NCBI GenBank assembly: GCA_965652425.1
Contig: CBFGVX010000024.1
Location: forward strand, 1-36,435
Source of the DNA: JANSXG01 sp965652425
Lineage (GTDB): Bacteria; Planctomycetota; Phycisphaerae; Phycisphaerales; UBA1924
DNA: 36,435 nt
Direction of reading: 5' to 3'
How positions within the stretch are numbered: the first letter of the stretch is position 1; every line of letters starts with the position of its first letter. A program made the position numbers and the translations under genes. Below, piece by piece: positions 21,918 through 29,256 of this stretch. The notes under the pieces are model-generated. The model saw only the letters and a program-made list of their open reading frames with translations, made no database searches and was not told the origin of the DNA.

Positions 21918-22505
21918 TCACTCCGCGTCGAACAGGTCGTCCTTCGGCTCGGCCTTGGGGATCTGCGGGCGGTGCAGCAGCAGGGAGACGAACGCGAGCA
22001 CGCTGAGCATGGCGATCGAGATCATGCCGACGGACTGGTACCCGTAGGGCTTCCAGGGCGACTCGGGGCGGATGGAGGTCGGGGTGTTGTCCTGCGTCCA
22101 GCTCGCTTGCATGAGCATGTCGCGTTCCCGCTCTGAGGTCGGATCATCGACACGGGTCAGCGTGACCTCGGCGCCGGGCTGTTCGAGGGCGGCGTGGATC
22201 TGTCCGAGCTGGCTGTTGAACTCCGAGGCGCTGCCTATGGAGCCGGCGACGCGGGAGAGAGAGCCCGCCGCGAAGATCAGGGGGAACACCAGTCCGACAT
22301 GGATGCCGATCATGCCGAGTTTGCGGTTGCTCTTGATCATCAGCGAGAGCACGGCGGCGGCGATGGTGAGCGCGGCGGCGATCGCGGGGATGATGAACGC
22401 CGTGGCGGGCTTGGAGCCGGGGGGCGCGACGGACATCGTGACCCATCCGGAGATGAGCAGGCACACGGCGTAGACCAGCATGGTCAGTGCGAACTTGATC
22501 GGCAC
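21918..22505 (-). CDS. four-segment small membrane protein, unknown function
   Basis: The 195-residue protein has four likely membrane helices: FALTMLVYAVCLLISGWVTM, TAFIIPAIAAALTIAAAVLS, MIGIHVGLVFPLIFAAGSLS and MISIAMLSVLAFVSLLLH. Between helices 3 and 4 is a roughly 75-residue polar loop. The first three helices resemble the TMEM14/UPF0136 arrangement, but the match is by eye and tentative. The start is GTG 22505, chosen because GAGGAG lies 6 nt before it; an ATG at 22550 would overlap the preceding gene's stop. It lies 37 nt downstream of the racemase-fold gene and is probably in its operon. The C-terminal tail is acidic (KDDLFDAE). Confidence 0.75.
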   Translation of the reverse strand: MPIKFALTMLVYAVCLLISGWVTMSVAPPGSKPATAFIIPAIAAALTIAAAVLSLMIKSNRKLGMIGIHVGLVFPLIFAAGSLSRVAGSIGSASEFNSQLGQIHAALEQPGAEVTLTRVDDPTSERERDMLMQASWTQDNTPTSIRPESPWKPYGYQSVGMISIAMLSVLAFVSLLLHRPQIPKAEPKDDLFDAE

Positions 22506-22542
22506 GGAAGACTCCTCGATTGGTCGGTGAATCGGTTCGGGG

Positions 22543-23247
22543 TCAGGCAACTTCGACGGTGCGGGTCGCGTGGGCGACGGCGGCTTCGGCCAGCAGCTCG
22601 ACGGGGTCGAAAAGCGGCAGGCGAAGGGTGTGCGTGTTGAGCATGTTCGAGGCCTCGGATGCGCCGAGGATGAGCGCTTCGCAGCCGCGGGCGGCGAGCT
22701 TCTCGATCACGGTGTTCACGAGTTCGATGGATTCGGGGCGGACCCGGCCGTAGATGGCCTCGCCGAAGATGATCCGGTCGATGGCGATGGCGTCCTGCTC
22801 ATCGGGGACATGGAGCTTAATCCTCCGCAGGCCGAGCATGGTCTGGTAGGTCGAGCCGAAAGTGACGAATTTGGTTCCGATCAGGCCGACATGCTTGCAC
22901 TGGTTGGCCTCGATCGCGTCGGCGACGAGGGTGATCATGTTGAGCCACGGCAGTGGGGAGCCGACCTCGGCCAGCGGGAGGGCGTGGTGGGTGACATTGT
23001 CGGGGAGTACGCAGAAGTCGGCCCCGGCCTTGTGGAGGACTTCGGCCGACTGGCGGAGCATGGCCCCGACGGTGGGCCAGTCGTCGGACTTGATCGCCTC
23101 CACATAAGTGGAGAATGGCAGGTTGTGCAGGGTGATCTCTGGGCGCTCGGCCGGATCGGCGATTTCGGAGGCGCGGCGGCCGATCCGCTTGTAGCAGCTC
23201 GCCGACCCTTCGGGGCTGACACCTACGATTCCGATGTGCTTGGCCAA
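22543..23247 (-). CDS. Asp/Glu racemase-fold protein lacking the usual catalytic cysteines
   Basis: The 234-residue protein has the aspartate/glutamate racemase two-domain layout: HIGIVGVSPEGSASCYKRIG, FCVLPDNVTHHALPL, WLNMITLVADAIEAN, HVGLIGTKFVTFGSTYQTML, ELVNTVIEKLAARGCEALIL-GASEASNML. The family normally uses two Cys residues, in (P)CNT.H and GCTE; here they are Asp83 (PDNVTH) and Ala196 (GASE). Cys79 and Cys189 lie close by, but not in the usual places. Classical racemisation is therefore doubtful; the real reaction is unknown. The start is TTG 23247, preceded by GGAGGAGG at 4-7 nt; upstream of that the frame is not protein-like. A TACCCT hexamer (23280-23285) lies 32 nt upstream. Confidence 0.85.
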   Translation of the reverse strand: MAKHIGIVGVSPEGSASCYKRIGRRASEIADPAERPEITLHNLPFSTYVEAIKSDDWPTVGAMLRQSAEVLHKAGADFCVLPDNVTHHALPLAEVGSPLPWLNMITLVADAIEANQCKHVGLIGTKFVTFGSTYQTMLGLRRIKLHVPDEQDAIAIDRIIFGEAIYGRVRPESIELVNTVIEKLAARGCEALILGASEASNMLNTHTLRLPLFDPVELLAEAAVAHATRTVEVA

Positions 23248-23279
23248 GGTGCCTCCTCCATGAGTTCGACTCGGGTGAT

Positions 23280-23285
23280 AGGGTA
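23280..23285 (-). promoter_or_regulatory. candidate -10 element before the racemase-fold gene (TACCCT)
   Basis: TACCCT on minus lies 32 nt before the TTG start at 23247, leaving a leader that holds the GGAGGAGG ribosome site. It is a weak match on its own and gains support from the recurring TAnnCT pattern. Confidence 0.3.
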
Positions 23286-23367
23286 GTCCACCGCGCGTGG
23301 ATGTTCGACCGGCGCTGCCGGCTCTTGGGCCGATTCCACCAGTGTATAGGACGAAGAGCAGATTCCG

Positions 23368-23910
23368 ATGACCGATCTTCGAAGCAGCCCGACCGATCCC
23401 TTTGCCCTGCTGGGTGTTTCCGCGGAGTTCCCGGTGGACGAGGCCCGGCTGCGACAGGCCTGGCTGAAGGCGACGGCCCTGAATCACCCGGATCGGGCGG
23501 CTGACCCCGCCGCCGCCCACCGAACGCTCTCGGCGGTCAACGAGGCCTACCGGACGCTCTCGGACCCGGAGCGGGCGGCGAACGCCCTGCTGGCCCGACT
23601 CGGCGGGCCGTCGCCGGACCAGGCCAAGGCCCTGCCCGACGGGTTCCTGATGGAGATGCTGGAGGTCCGCGACGAGCTGGAGGAGGCCAAGGCCAGCAAG
23701 GACCCGGCGAAGATCGCCAAGCTGGAGGCCTGGGCCAACGAGCAGCGGGGGATGTGGATCGAGCGGGTCAGTGAGCAGTTCGAGGCCTACGGCGAGCACA
23801 GCGACCAGCGCGATGCGATCCGCGAGTCGCTCAACGCGTGGCGGTACATCGAGCGGCTGATCGAGCAGCTGGACCCTGACTACTCGCCGGCGGAGGCGGA
23901 CTTTGGGTGA
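23368..23910 (+). CDS. hscB: HscB-type J-domain co-chaperone
   Basis: HscB works with the Hsp70 HscA on iron-sulfur cluster transfer from IscU. The 180-residue protein has an N-terminal J domain (DPFALLGVSAEFPVDEARLR, then NHPDR with HPD at residues 40-42). A C-terminal three-helix domain typical of HscB follows, with GFLMEMLEVRDELEEAK near 91-107. The total length matches HscB (about 171-180). No isc genes are nearby, so the assignment rests on length and the C-terminal LMEMLEVRDELEEA signature; a general J protein is less likely. The start ATG 23368 lacks a good ribosome site. It is divergent from the racemase-fold gene and convergent with nadC. Confidence 0.88.
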   Translation: MTDLRSSPTDPFALLGVSAEFPVDEARLRQAWLKATALNHPDRAADPAAAHRTLSAVNEAYRTLSDPERAANALLARLGGPSPDQAKALPDGFLMEMLEVRDELEEAKASKDPAKIAKLEAWANEQRGMWIERVSEQFEAYGEHSDQRDAIRESLNAWRYIERLIEQLDPDYSPAEADFG

Positions 23911-24002
23911 GGGCAGGCGTTTCTTCCCGGCCGGACGACATTCCTAGGGACCGGGAAGCAAACGGCTTCTGGGAGTGGGTCGGAATCGGGTTCCGCCGTC
24001 GG

Positions 24003-24039
24003 CATGGCCTGCGTCCGACTTCGTCGGACTCCGACCATG
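24003..24039. repeat. inverted repeat between convergent hscB and nadC
   Basis: GTCCGAC (24013-24019) and GTCGGAC (24023-24029) form a 7-bp stem around TTC, flanked further out by CATGG (24003-24007) and CCATG (24035-24039). TCCGAC occurs again just after the stem (24030-24035). There is no T-run on either side, so it is not a classical terminator. It could be a transcript-end hairpin or a copy of a dispersed palindrome. The rest of the 142-nt gap has no recognisable feature. Confidence 0.5.
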
Positions 24040-24052
24040 GCACCCAAGAGAT

Positions 24053-25024
24053 TCACCCGGCATCCAACCCGAAGTCCACCGACCGGGCCTGATGTGTGAT
24101 CGCGCCGGTGCTGATGCGGTCCACACCGGTCAGGGCGACCTGTCCGATGGTTTCGAGGGTGATGCCGCCGCTGGCTTCGAGTTGGATGCTGCTGCCCGCA
24201 TGCTGGCGCGTCGCGACGGCTTCGCGCAGCGTGTCTGGGGGCATGTTGTCGAGCAGGACGATGTCCACGAGGCCGGGCGTGTTCTGCTCTGCGTTCATTA
24301 TGGTCTCGAACTGGGCGAGCGAGTCGACCTCGACCTCCACGAACTGCAGGTCGAACCGCTCGCGGGCGGTGGCGAGCGCTTCGAGGATGCCCTCCAGCCC
24401 GCGCGGGGCCATGGCGATGTGGTTGTCCTTGACGAGCACGGCATCGTGCAGGCCGATGCGGTGGGAGTACCCGCCGCCGCAGCGGACGGCGTATTTCTCG
24501 ATGAGCCGGTGGCCGGGTGTGGTCTTGCGGGTGTCGAGCAGGCGGACGCGATCGGCCCCGGCGTCGCGGATGGTCCGGACATAGCGGTCGGTCAGCGTGG
24601 CGATGCCCGAGAGGCGGGAGACGAGGTTGAGCATCGTCCGTTCGATCGCGAGGACCGCGCCACGCGGGCCGATCAGTTCGCCGAGCAGGGTGCCCTTGTC
24701 GACCGAGCAGCCGTCGTGAACCGCCGGCTCCCAGTTGCATGAGCCTGGAGCGAAGACCGCGCAGATCGCCGGGATGAAGGCGAGGCCAGCGACCATTGCC
24801 CGCTCGCGGCTGCGGAGCATGGTCCGCACTTCGGAGCCGGAGACAGCATCGGCGACTGTGAGCGCCGAGGTGACATCGCCGGGGGTGCCGCCGACGCCGA
24901 GGTCTTCTTCGAAGCAGAGTTCGAGCAGACGCTCGACATGGCCCGAGGCCAGCACGCGCGAGGCGCAGTCGGCGAGCGGCAGCGCGTTCCAGTCGGCAGC
25001 GGTGGGGTGATGCGGCTGGTTCAC
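24053..25024 (-). CDS. nadC: nicotinate-nucleotide pyrophosphorylase (quinolinate phosphoribosyltransferase) NadC
   Basis: NadC turns quinolinate and PRPP into nicotinate mononucleotide and CO2, joining de novo synthesis to the shared NAD pathway. The 323-residue protein has ERTMLNLVSRLSGIAT, LLDTRKTTPGHRLIEKYAVR, GGGYSHRIGLHDAVLVKDNH, VEVEVDSLAQ, DIVLLDNMPPD and LEASGGITLETIGQVALTGV, covering the active-site Arg, Lys and acidic residues of the barrel. An N-terminal extension of about 25 residues precedes the usual start. GTG 25024 overlaps the hldE stop (GTGA), so it is the last gene of the waaF-maf-lpxK-hldE-nadC run. nadB is 11 kb away. No terminator is seen after it other than the hairpin at 24013-24029. 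Confidence 0.97.
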   Translation of the reverse strand: MNQPHHPTAADWNALPLADCASRVLASGHVERLLELCFEEDLGVGGTPGDVTSALTVADAVSGSEVRTMLRSRERAMVAGLAFIPAICAVFAPGSCNWEPAVHDGCSVDKGTLLGELIGPRGAVLAIERTMLNLVSRLSGIATLTDRYVRTIRDAGADRVRLLDTRKTTPGHRLIEKYAVRCGGGYSHRIGLHDAVLVKDNHIAMAPRGLEGILEALATARERFDLQFVEVEVDSLAQFETIMNAEQNTPGLVDIVLLDNMPPDTLREAVATRQHAGSSIQLEASGGITLETIGQVALTGVDRISTGAITHQARSVDFGLDAG

Positions 25025-26514
25025 ACCGAGCGGATCCGCTGGATGGCCCCGGTGGTGCTGCGGCCTTCGAGGAGTTCGACGAGGGCGACCTCGCCGCCGT
25101 AGGACTCGACGAGGTCCGCGCCGACGACCTGAGACTTGGTGTAATCCGCTCCCTTGACGAGCACATCGGGCCGGAGGCCTTCGATGAGGCGCAGCGGCGT
25201 GTCCTCGTCGAAGACGATCACGATGGCGACCGATTCGAGCTCGCTCATCACAGTGACGCGGTCGTCCTCGTGGTGGACGGGGCGTTCGGGGCCTTTGAGG
25301 CGACGCACGGAGTCGTCGGAGTTCAGGCCGATGACCAGCAGGTCGCCGTGCTCGCGTGCCTTGCGGAGCAGCGCGATATGACCGGCGTGGATGATGTCGA
25401 AGCAGCCGTTGGTGAAGACGATCTTCTTGCCCTCGCGCCGGGCGGCCTCGACCTCGATGCGGGCCTCGTCGAGCGTGCGACGCTTGCCGATGAGCTCCTT
25501 GGCCTGTACGAGGACGGAGTGGTAGATGCGCTCGAAGGGGATGGGCTGGACGCCGAAGACCTCGACTTCGAGACCCGCCGCGGCGTTGGCGAAGCGGACG
25601 GAGTCGGGCCAGTCGATGCCGTTGGCCCGGGCGGCCATGAGCGCGGCGAGGACCATATCACCCGCGCCGGTGACATCGTAGACCTGGCGGGCGATGGTCG
25701 GCACGGCGCAGGGGTCGTTGCCCTTTTCGAGCAGGAGCGCGCCGTCGCGATCGAGCGTGAGGACGACGGCTTCGCAGTCGAGTTGGACGGCGAGGCGCTT
25801 GGCGAGCGCGGCGTTGTGGGCCGCGCGGTCGTCGGTGTTGCCCTCGGTGAGCGTGGTGAGGCCGGTGGCCCGCTCGGCCTCGGTGCGGTTGGGCGTGATG
25901 GCGGTGCAGCCGGCGTATTTGTCGTAGTCGTCGATGGAGGCGGGGTCGATGAGGATCGGCACGCCGGCCTCGCGTGCGGCGTCGATGACGCGCTTGCACA
26001 GGTTCGGGCAGCACACGCCCTTGTTGTAGTCCTCGATGGCGACGACATCGGCCTTGGGCAGCGCGGCGGTGAAGGCCTCGACGATGCGGTCGACGACTTC
26101 ATCGGGCAGCGGTTTGCGCGACTCGAAGTCCACTCGGAACATCTTCTGCGGGTGGCGGTGCTGGGCGAGGCCGATGAGGTTGCGCTTGACCGTGGTGGGG
26201 CGGAGGGGGTCGCGGACCAGCCCCGCGGTCTCGACGCCGGACTCCTTGAGCACCTTGACGAGCAGATCGGCCTCGCGGTCGTCGCCCATCACGCCGAAGC
26301 AGCGGACCTTCGCGTGCATCGCGACGAGGTCCATGCAGACATTGGCGGCCCCGCCGGGGGTCTCGACGGTCCGCCGGGCGGTCAGGACGGGGACCGGGGC
26401 ATCGTTGGTCAGCCGCTCGGCATCGCCGTAGACGAGCTGGTCGAGCATGAAATCGCCGACGACGAGCGCGCGGATCGGCTTCCAGTGGGCGAGTTTGTTG
26501 AGCAGGTCATCCAC
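25021..26514 (-). CDS. hldE: bifunctional heptose-7-phosphate kinase / heptose-1-phosphate adenylyltransferase HldE
   Basis: HldE catalyses two steps of ADP-heptose synthesis for the LPS inner core: the N-terminal PfkB-type kinase makes heptose-1,7-bisphosphate, and the C-terminal nucleotidyltransferase makes ADP-heptose. The 497-residue protein has ALVVGDFMLDQLVYGDAERL, TPGGAANVCMDL, VAIEDYNKGVC, ITPNRTEAERATG and the kinase active site VYDVTGAGDMVLAAL. This is followed by the second domain, FTNGCFDIIHAGHIALLRKA with HAGH at 376-379 and the conserved VLVKGADYTKSQVVGADLV. GTG 26514 overlaps the end of lpxK by 8 nt. gmhA, gmhB and hldD are not in the window. Fusion of both domains is as in enterobacteria. 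Confidence 0.96.
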   Translation of the reverse strand: MDDLLNKLAHWKPIRALVVGDFMLDQLVYGDAERLTNDAPVPVLTARRTVETPGGAANVCMDLVAMHAKVRCFGVMGDDREADLLVKVLKESGVETAGLVRDPLRPTTVKRNLIGLAQHRHPQKMFRVDFESRKPLPDEVVDRIVEAFTAALPKADVVAIEDYNKGVCCPNLCKRVIDAAREAGVPILIDPASIDDYDKYAGCTAITPNRTEAERATGLTTLTEGNTDDRAAHNAALAKRLAVQLDCEAVVLTLDRDGALLLEKGNDPCAVPTIARQVYDVTGAGDMVLAALMAARANGIDWPDSVRFANAAAGLEVEVFGVQPIPFERIYHSVLVQAKELIGKRRTLDEARIEVEAARREGKKIVFTNGCFDIIHAGHIALLRKAREHGDLLVIGLNSDDSVRRLKGPERPVHHEDDRVTVMSELESVAIVIVFDEDTPLRLIEGLRPDVLVKGADYTKSQVVGADLVESYGGEVALVELLEGRSTTGAIQRIRSV

Positions 26515-27547
26515 GCGGGGATTGTAGCCGATCGGGGCCGGATGCCGCGGCAGCGAGCAGGGCCTCGCGCAGGGTGTCATCGCCCTGGCGCAGTTCGATC
26601 GTGACCTCGGCGACGAGCATGCGATCGAGCAGCGGGTGGTTGAGCCGCTCGATCTTCACCCAGTCCTTGCGGGTGGTGATGATGCGGCCGTCGGGTGCGC
26701 TGCGCTGGAGGCGGTCGAGATCGGTCAGCGTCCAGTGGTGGTGGTCGGGCATGATCATGTGCGAGCGGACATCGAGCCCGGCCCGACGGGCCATCGCCTC
26801 GAAAGCGCTGGGGTTGCCGATGCCGCTGGCGAGGGTGACGGGGTGAGCGCGGAGGTTGGACGGCTGGTGGCGCTTGCCCTCAAGGTCGATCAGATCGGTC
26901 CACGCGTGGGCGCAGGTGGCGGTGCGCAGGTTCGGGAAACGGTCAAGCAACTGTGAGAGCATCGCGCTGATGGCGTTGTCGGCGGCGGATTCGGCGTGTG
27001 TGAGGATGGCGAAATCGGCACGGTTCAAGGAGTCCACCGGCTCGCGCAGCCAGCCCGCGGGCAGGCAGCGGTCGGCGAACACATCGCGGGTGGCGTCGAG
27101 CAGCACGATGTCGAGATCGCGATGCAGGAAGCGGTGCTGGAAGCCGTCGTCGAGCACGATGCACGAGCAGTTGTGTTTCTCGATCAGCGCGATCGCTCCG
27201 GCGAAGCGGTCCGGGTTCGCAGCGACCGGCGTGCCGGGGCAGCTCGCTCGGTACTCGCGCTGCTCATCGGATTCGTGACCGGGCTTGGATTTGTAGCCGC
27301 GCATCGCGATTCCCGGCGTGTGTCCGGCTTCGCGCAGCATGGCGACGACCATCGCGACGACGGGCGTCTTGCCGGTGCCGCCGACGCTCAGGTTGCCGAT
27401 GCTAATCACCGGGACATCGACCCGGCGCACGCGCTCGCCGCGATCGAAGGCGCGGTTGCGCCGGGTCACGACCGCGCGGTAGATGGGCTCGACCAGGGCG
27501 CCGATGGGTCTGGGAACGGGTGCACGGTTGCGCCGGTCGGTGCTCAC
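26507..27547 (-). CDS. lpxK: tetraacyldisaccharide 4'-kinase LpxK
   Basis: LpxK phosphorylates the 4'-position of the lipid A disaccharide at the cytoplasmic face of the inner membrane. The 346-residue protein has the Walker A motif in VISIGNLSVGGTGKTPVVAM (Lys60), MRGYKSK, IVLDDGFQHRFLHRDLDIVL, DRCLPAGWLREP and a C-terminal ITTRKDWVKIERL. The N-terminus (about 1-42) is longer and more basic than usual, with PIYRAVVTRRNRAF acting as the membrane-associated helix. The GTG start overlaps the maf stop by 4 nt, and its own end overlaps hldE. Other lpx genes are elsewhere. Its presence supports production of a phosphorylated lipid A. Confidence 0.96.
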   Translation of the reverse strand: MSTDRRNRAPVPRPIGALVEPIYRAVVTRRNRAFDRGERVRRVDVPVISIGNLSVGGTGKTPVVAMVVAMLREAGHTPGIAMRGYKSKPGHESDEQREYRASCPGTPVAANPDRFAGAIALIEKHNCSCIVLDDGFQHRFLHRDLDIVLLDATRDVFADRCLPAGWLREPVDSLNRADFAILTHAESAADNAISAMLSQLLDRFPNLRTATCAHAWTDLIDLEGKRHQPSNLRAHPVTLASGIGNPSAFEAMARRAGLDVRSHMIMPDHHHWTLTDLDRLQRSAPDGRIITTRKDWVKIERLNHPLLDRMLVAEVTIELRQGDDTLREALLAAAASGPDRLQSPRG

Positions 27548-28164
27548 GCCGAGGCCTCCGGCTGGGCCACGATGCCGAGGCGCGCGAGTTCGGGGACGAG
27601 ACGCTGCATGGGCAGTCCCATGATCGAGGTGTCATCGCCCTCGTACTCGATGGGCCAGCCGTCGGCGATGCGCTCGTGCAGGTTGTAGCCGCCGGCCTTG
27701 CCCCGCCAGCCGCCGGTGTCGAGATAGCTCTCGATCTGCGCCGGCGTGATCGCGCCGACGCAGACCCGCGAGCGGTCGACGAGCCAGACGCGCTCGCCCC
27801 GGGTGATCAGGCACACCCCGGTCAGGACGCGGTGCTCTCCGATGATGAGTGCGCTGACGATGCGCAGCGCATCTTCGCGGTCGGTTGGTTGACCGAGGAT
27901 TTCGCCTTGTTTGTGAACAACCGTATCGGCGGCGAGGACGACGGCTTGGGACTGCTCTTCGGCGGTGAGTGTGTCCCACGCCGCACGGGCTTTCATCCAC
28001 GCGAGCGATGCGACCCAGCCCGCGGCGGAGACGCGCCCTCGGACGAGCTGGCCGTCGTCGATGGGCGGCTTGACCGCGCGGTGCACGAAGCCGTGCTGCA
28101 CGAGCAGTTGCCTGCGGCGCGGCGAAGTGCTGGCGAGGATCAGGCGCGGTGGGGGAGCGGTCAC
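27544..28164 (-). CDS. maf: Maf-family nucleotide pyrophosphatase
   Basis: Maf proteins hydrolyse dTTP/UTP or modified nucleotides and have been linked to septum control and nucleotide-pool cleaning. The 206-residue protein has LILASTSPRRRQLL near residues 8-21, the conserved VVLAADTVVHKQGEILGQPT, REDALRIVSALIIGEHRVLT, and AGGYNLHERIADGWPIEYEG followed by SIMGLP; these are the family's substrate and metal loops. GTG 28164 overlaps the heptosyltransferase stop and has GAGGAG 6 nt upstream, which fixes the start. It lies in the lipid A/core operon, where no direct role for it is known. Which sub-type (YhdE or YceF) cannot be decided by eye. Confidence 0.94.
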   Translation of the reverse strand: MTAPPPRLILASTSPRRRQLLVQHGFVHRAVKPPIDDGQLVRGRVSAAGWVASLAWMKARAAWDTLTAEEQSQAVVLAADTVVHKQGEILGQPTDREDALRIVSALIIGEHRVLTGVCLITRGERVWLVDRSRVCVGAITPAQIESYLDTGGWRGKAGGYNLHERIADGWPIEYEGDDTSIMGLPMQRLVPELARLGIVAQPEASA

Positions 28165-29216
28165 TTCTCGCTCCTCGCGTTGGCCGGGTCGGAACTGCTC
28201 AGGCGGGCTTCGACCGCTCGGATGACCTCGTCGGTGGTGATGAGCTGCATCAGGCGCAAGCCCGCGGCCTCGTCCTTGTGCGTGATGCCTTCGAGCGAGT
28301 CGGCGTGCTGGAGGACATCGCCATCGCGTCGGTAGGGCCCGACCTTGGCGGTGTCGGTCGGACCGAACAGCGCGACGATGGGCCGGTCGTAGCCGACGGC
28401 CATGTGCAGCGCTGCCGAGTCGTTGGCGAGCACGATCGAGCTTGACGCGATCAAGTGCATCAGCCCGCCGATGGAGGTGCCGCCGACGAGGTCGATCACG
28501 CGAGCGTTCGCCTCGGCGAGTTCGAGCAGGGGAGCGCACTGGTCGCGTTCGGACGGCGCACCGACGATGGCGATCGGGCGATCGGTGTGGTCGAGCAGCC
28601 ACCGGCAGACCTCGGCGAACCGCTCGATCGGCCAGCGCTTGCCCGGCCAGCGGCTGGTCGGCGCGATCACGATCGGGGCGCGGTCTAGAAGGCCGCCCGG
28701 CAGTTCAGCGCGGCACTCGGGCGGAGCGTGGAGGCGCATGTCCATGACCGGTTCGATGCCCAACGCCCGGACGAGGTCCAGCATCTGATCGACGGTGTGC
28801 GGATGGCCGCTGGGAGGTACCCGCTCGGTGTAGTTGACCCAGGCGAGTTCGCGGGCGTCGGCGTGACCCACCCGGGTGGCGGCTCCTGTTGCTCTCGCCA
28901 TCAGGCCGCTGCGGGCGAGGCCCTGGCAATCGAGGACGAGGTCGTACCCCGGTGAGCGGAGGGTTCGCAGCAGTGATCCCATTGCGGCCCGCGGTTCGCG
29001 ACGGTGCAGTTTGCCGATCGACATCCCCCGGCGGTCGAAGGGGATCACGCCGGTCAGGGCCGGGTGGGCCCGCACGGCATCGATGAACTCCTTCTGCACA
29101 AGCCAGTCGATGCGAGCTTCAGGGAAGGCCGCGCGCAGACTCACCAGCACCGGGACGCTGCGGCAGACATCGCCGAGGGCGCTGGGCCGGATGATGAGGA
29201 TGCGCTCGAAGCTCAT
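28161..29216 (-). CDS. glycosyltransferase family 9 heptosyltransferase (WaaC/WaaF-like)
   Basis: The enzyme adds a heptose from ADP-heptose to the LPS inner core or to a related glycan. The 351-residue protein has the GT9 marks: ILIIRPSALGDVCRSVPVLV at the N-terminus (the catalytic Asp in SALGD), YDLVLDCQGLARSGL, VIAPTSRWPGKRWPIERFAE near the middle, IAIVGAPSERDQC, IDLVGGTSIGGLMHLIASSS, VLANDSAALHMAVGYDRPIV and LFGPTD for nucleotide-sugar binding. Assignment to heptosyltransferase I or II is uncertain, so I give no symbol; PSALGD and RWPGKRWP lean toward a WaaC-type. It heads the run with maf, lpxK, hldE and nadC, consistent with use of the ADP-heptose whose synthesis needs HldE. A TACCCT hexamer ends 8 nt before ATG 29216. 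Confidence 0.9.
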   Translation of the reverse strand: MSFERILIIRPSALGDVCRSVPVLVSLRAAFPEARIDWLVQKEFIDAVRAHPALTGVIPFDRRGMSIGKLHRREPRAAMGSLLRTLRSPGYDLVLDCQGLARSGLMARATGAATRVGHADARELAWVNYTERVPPSGHPHTVDQMLDLVRALGIEPVMDMRLHAPPECRAELPGGLLDRAPIVIAPTSRWPGKRWPIERFAEVCRWLLDHTDRPIAIVGAPSERDQCAPLLELAEANARVIDLVGGTSIGGLMHLIASSSIVLANDSAALHMAVGYDRPIVALFGPTDTAKVGPYRRDGDVLQHADSLEGITHKDEAAGLRLMQLITTDEVIRAVEARLSSSDPANARSEK

Positions 29217-29224
29217 GGGCCATC

Positions 29225-29230
29225 AGGGTA
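29225..29230 (-). promoter_or_regulatory. candidate -10 element before the heptosyltransferase, leaderless type (TACCCT)
   Basis: TACCCT on minus ends 8 nt before ATG 29216, in the 40-nt gap downstream of gspE. It would let the LPS operon be transcribed independently of gspE. It is a weak single match. Confidence 0.3.
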
Positions 29231-29256
29231 CCGGGCGGAGCAGCCGGTGGCACGGA

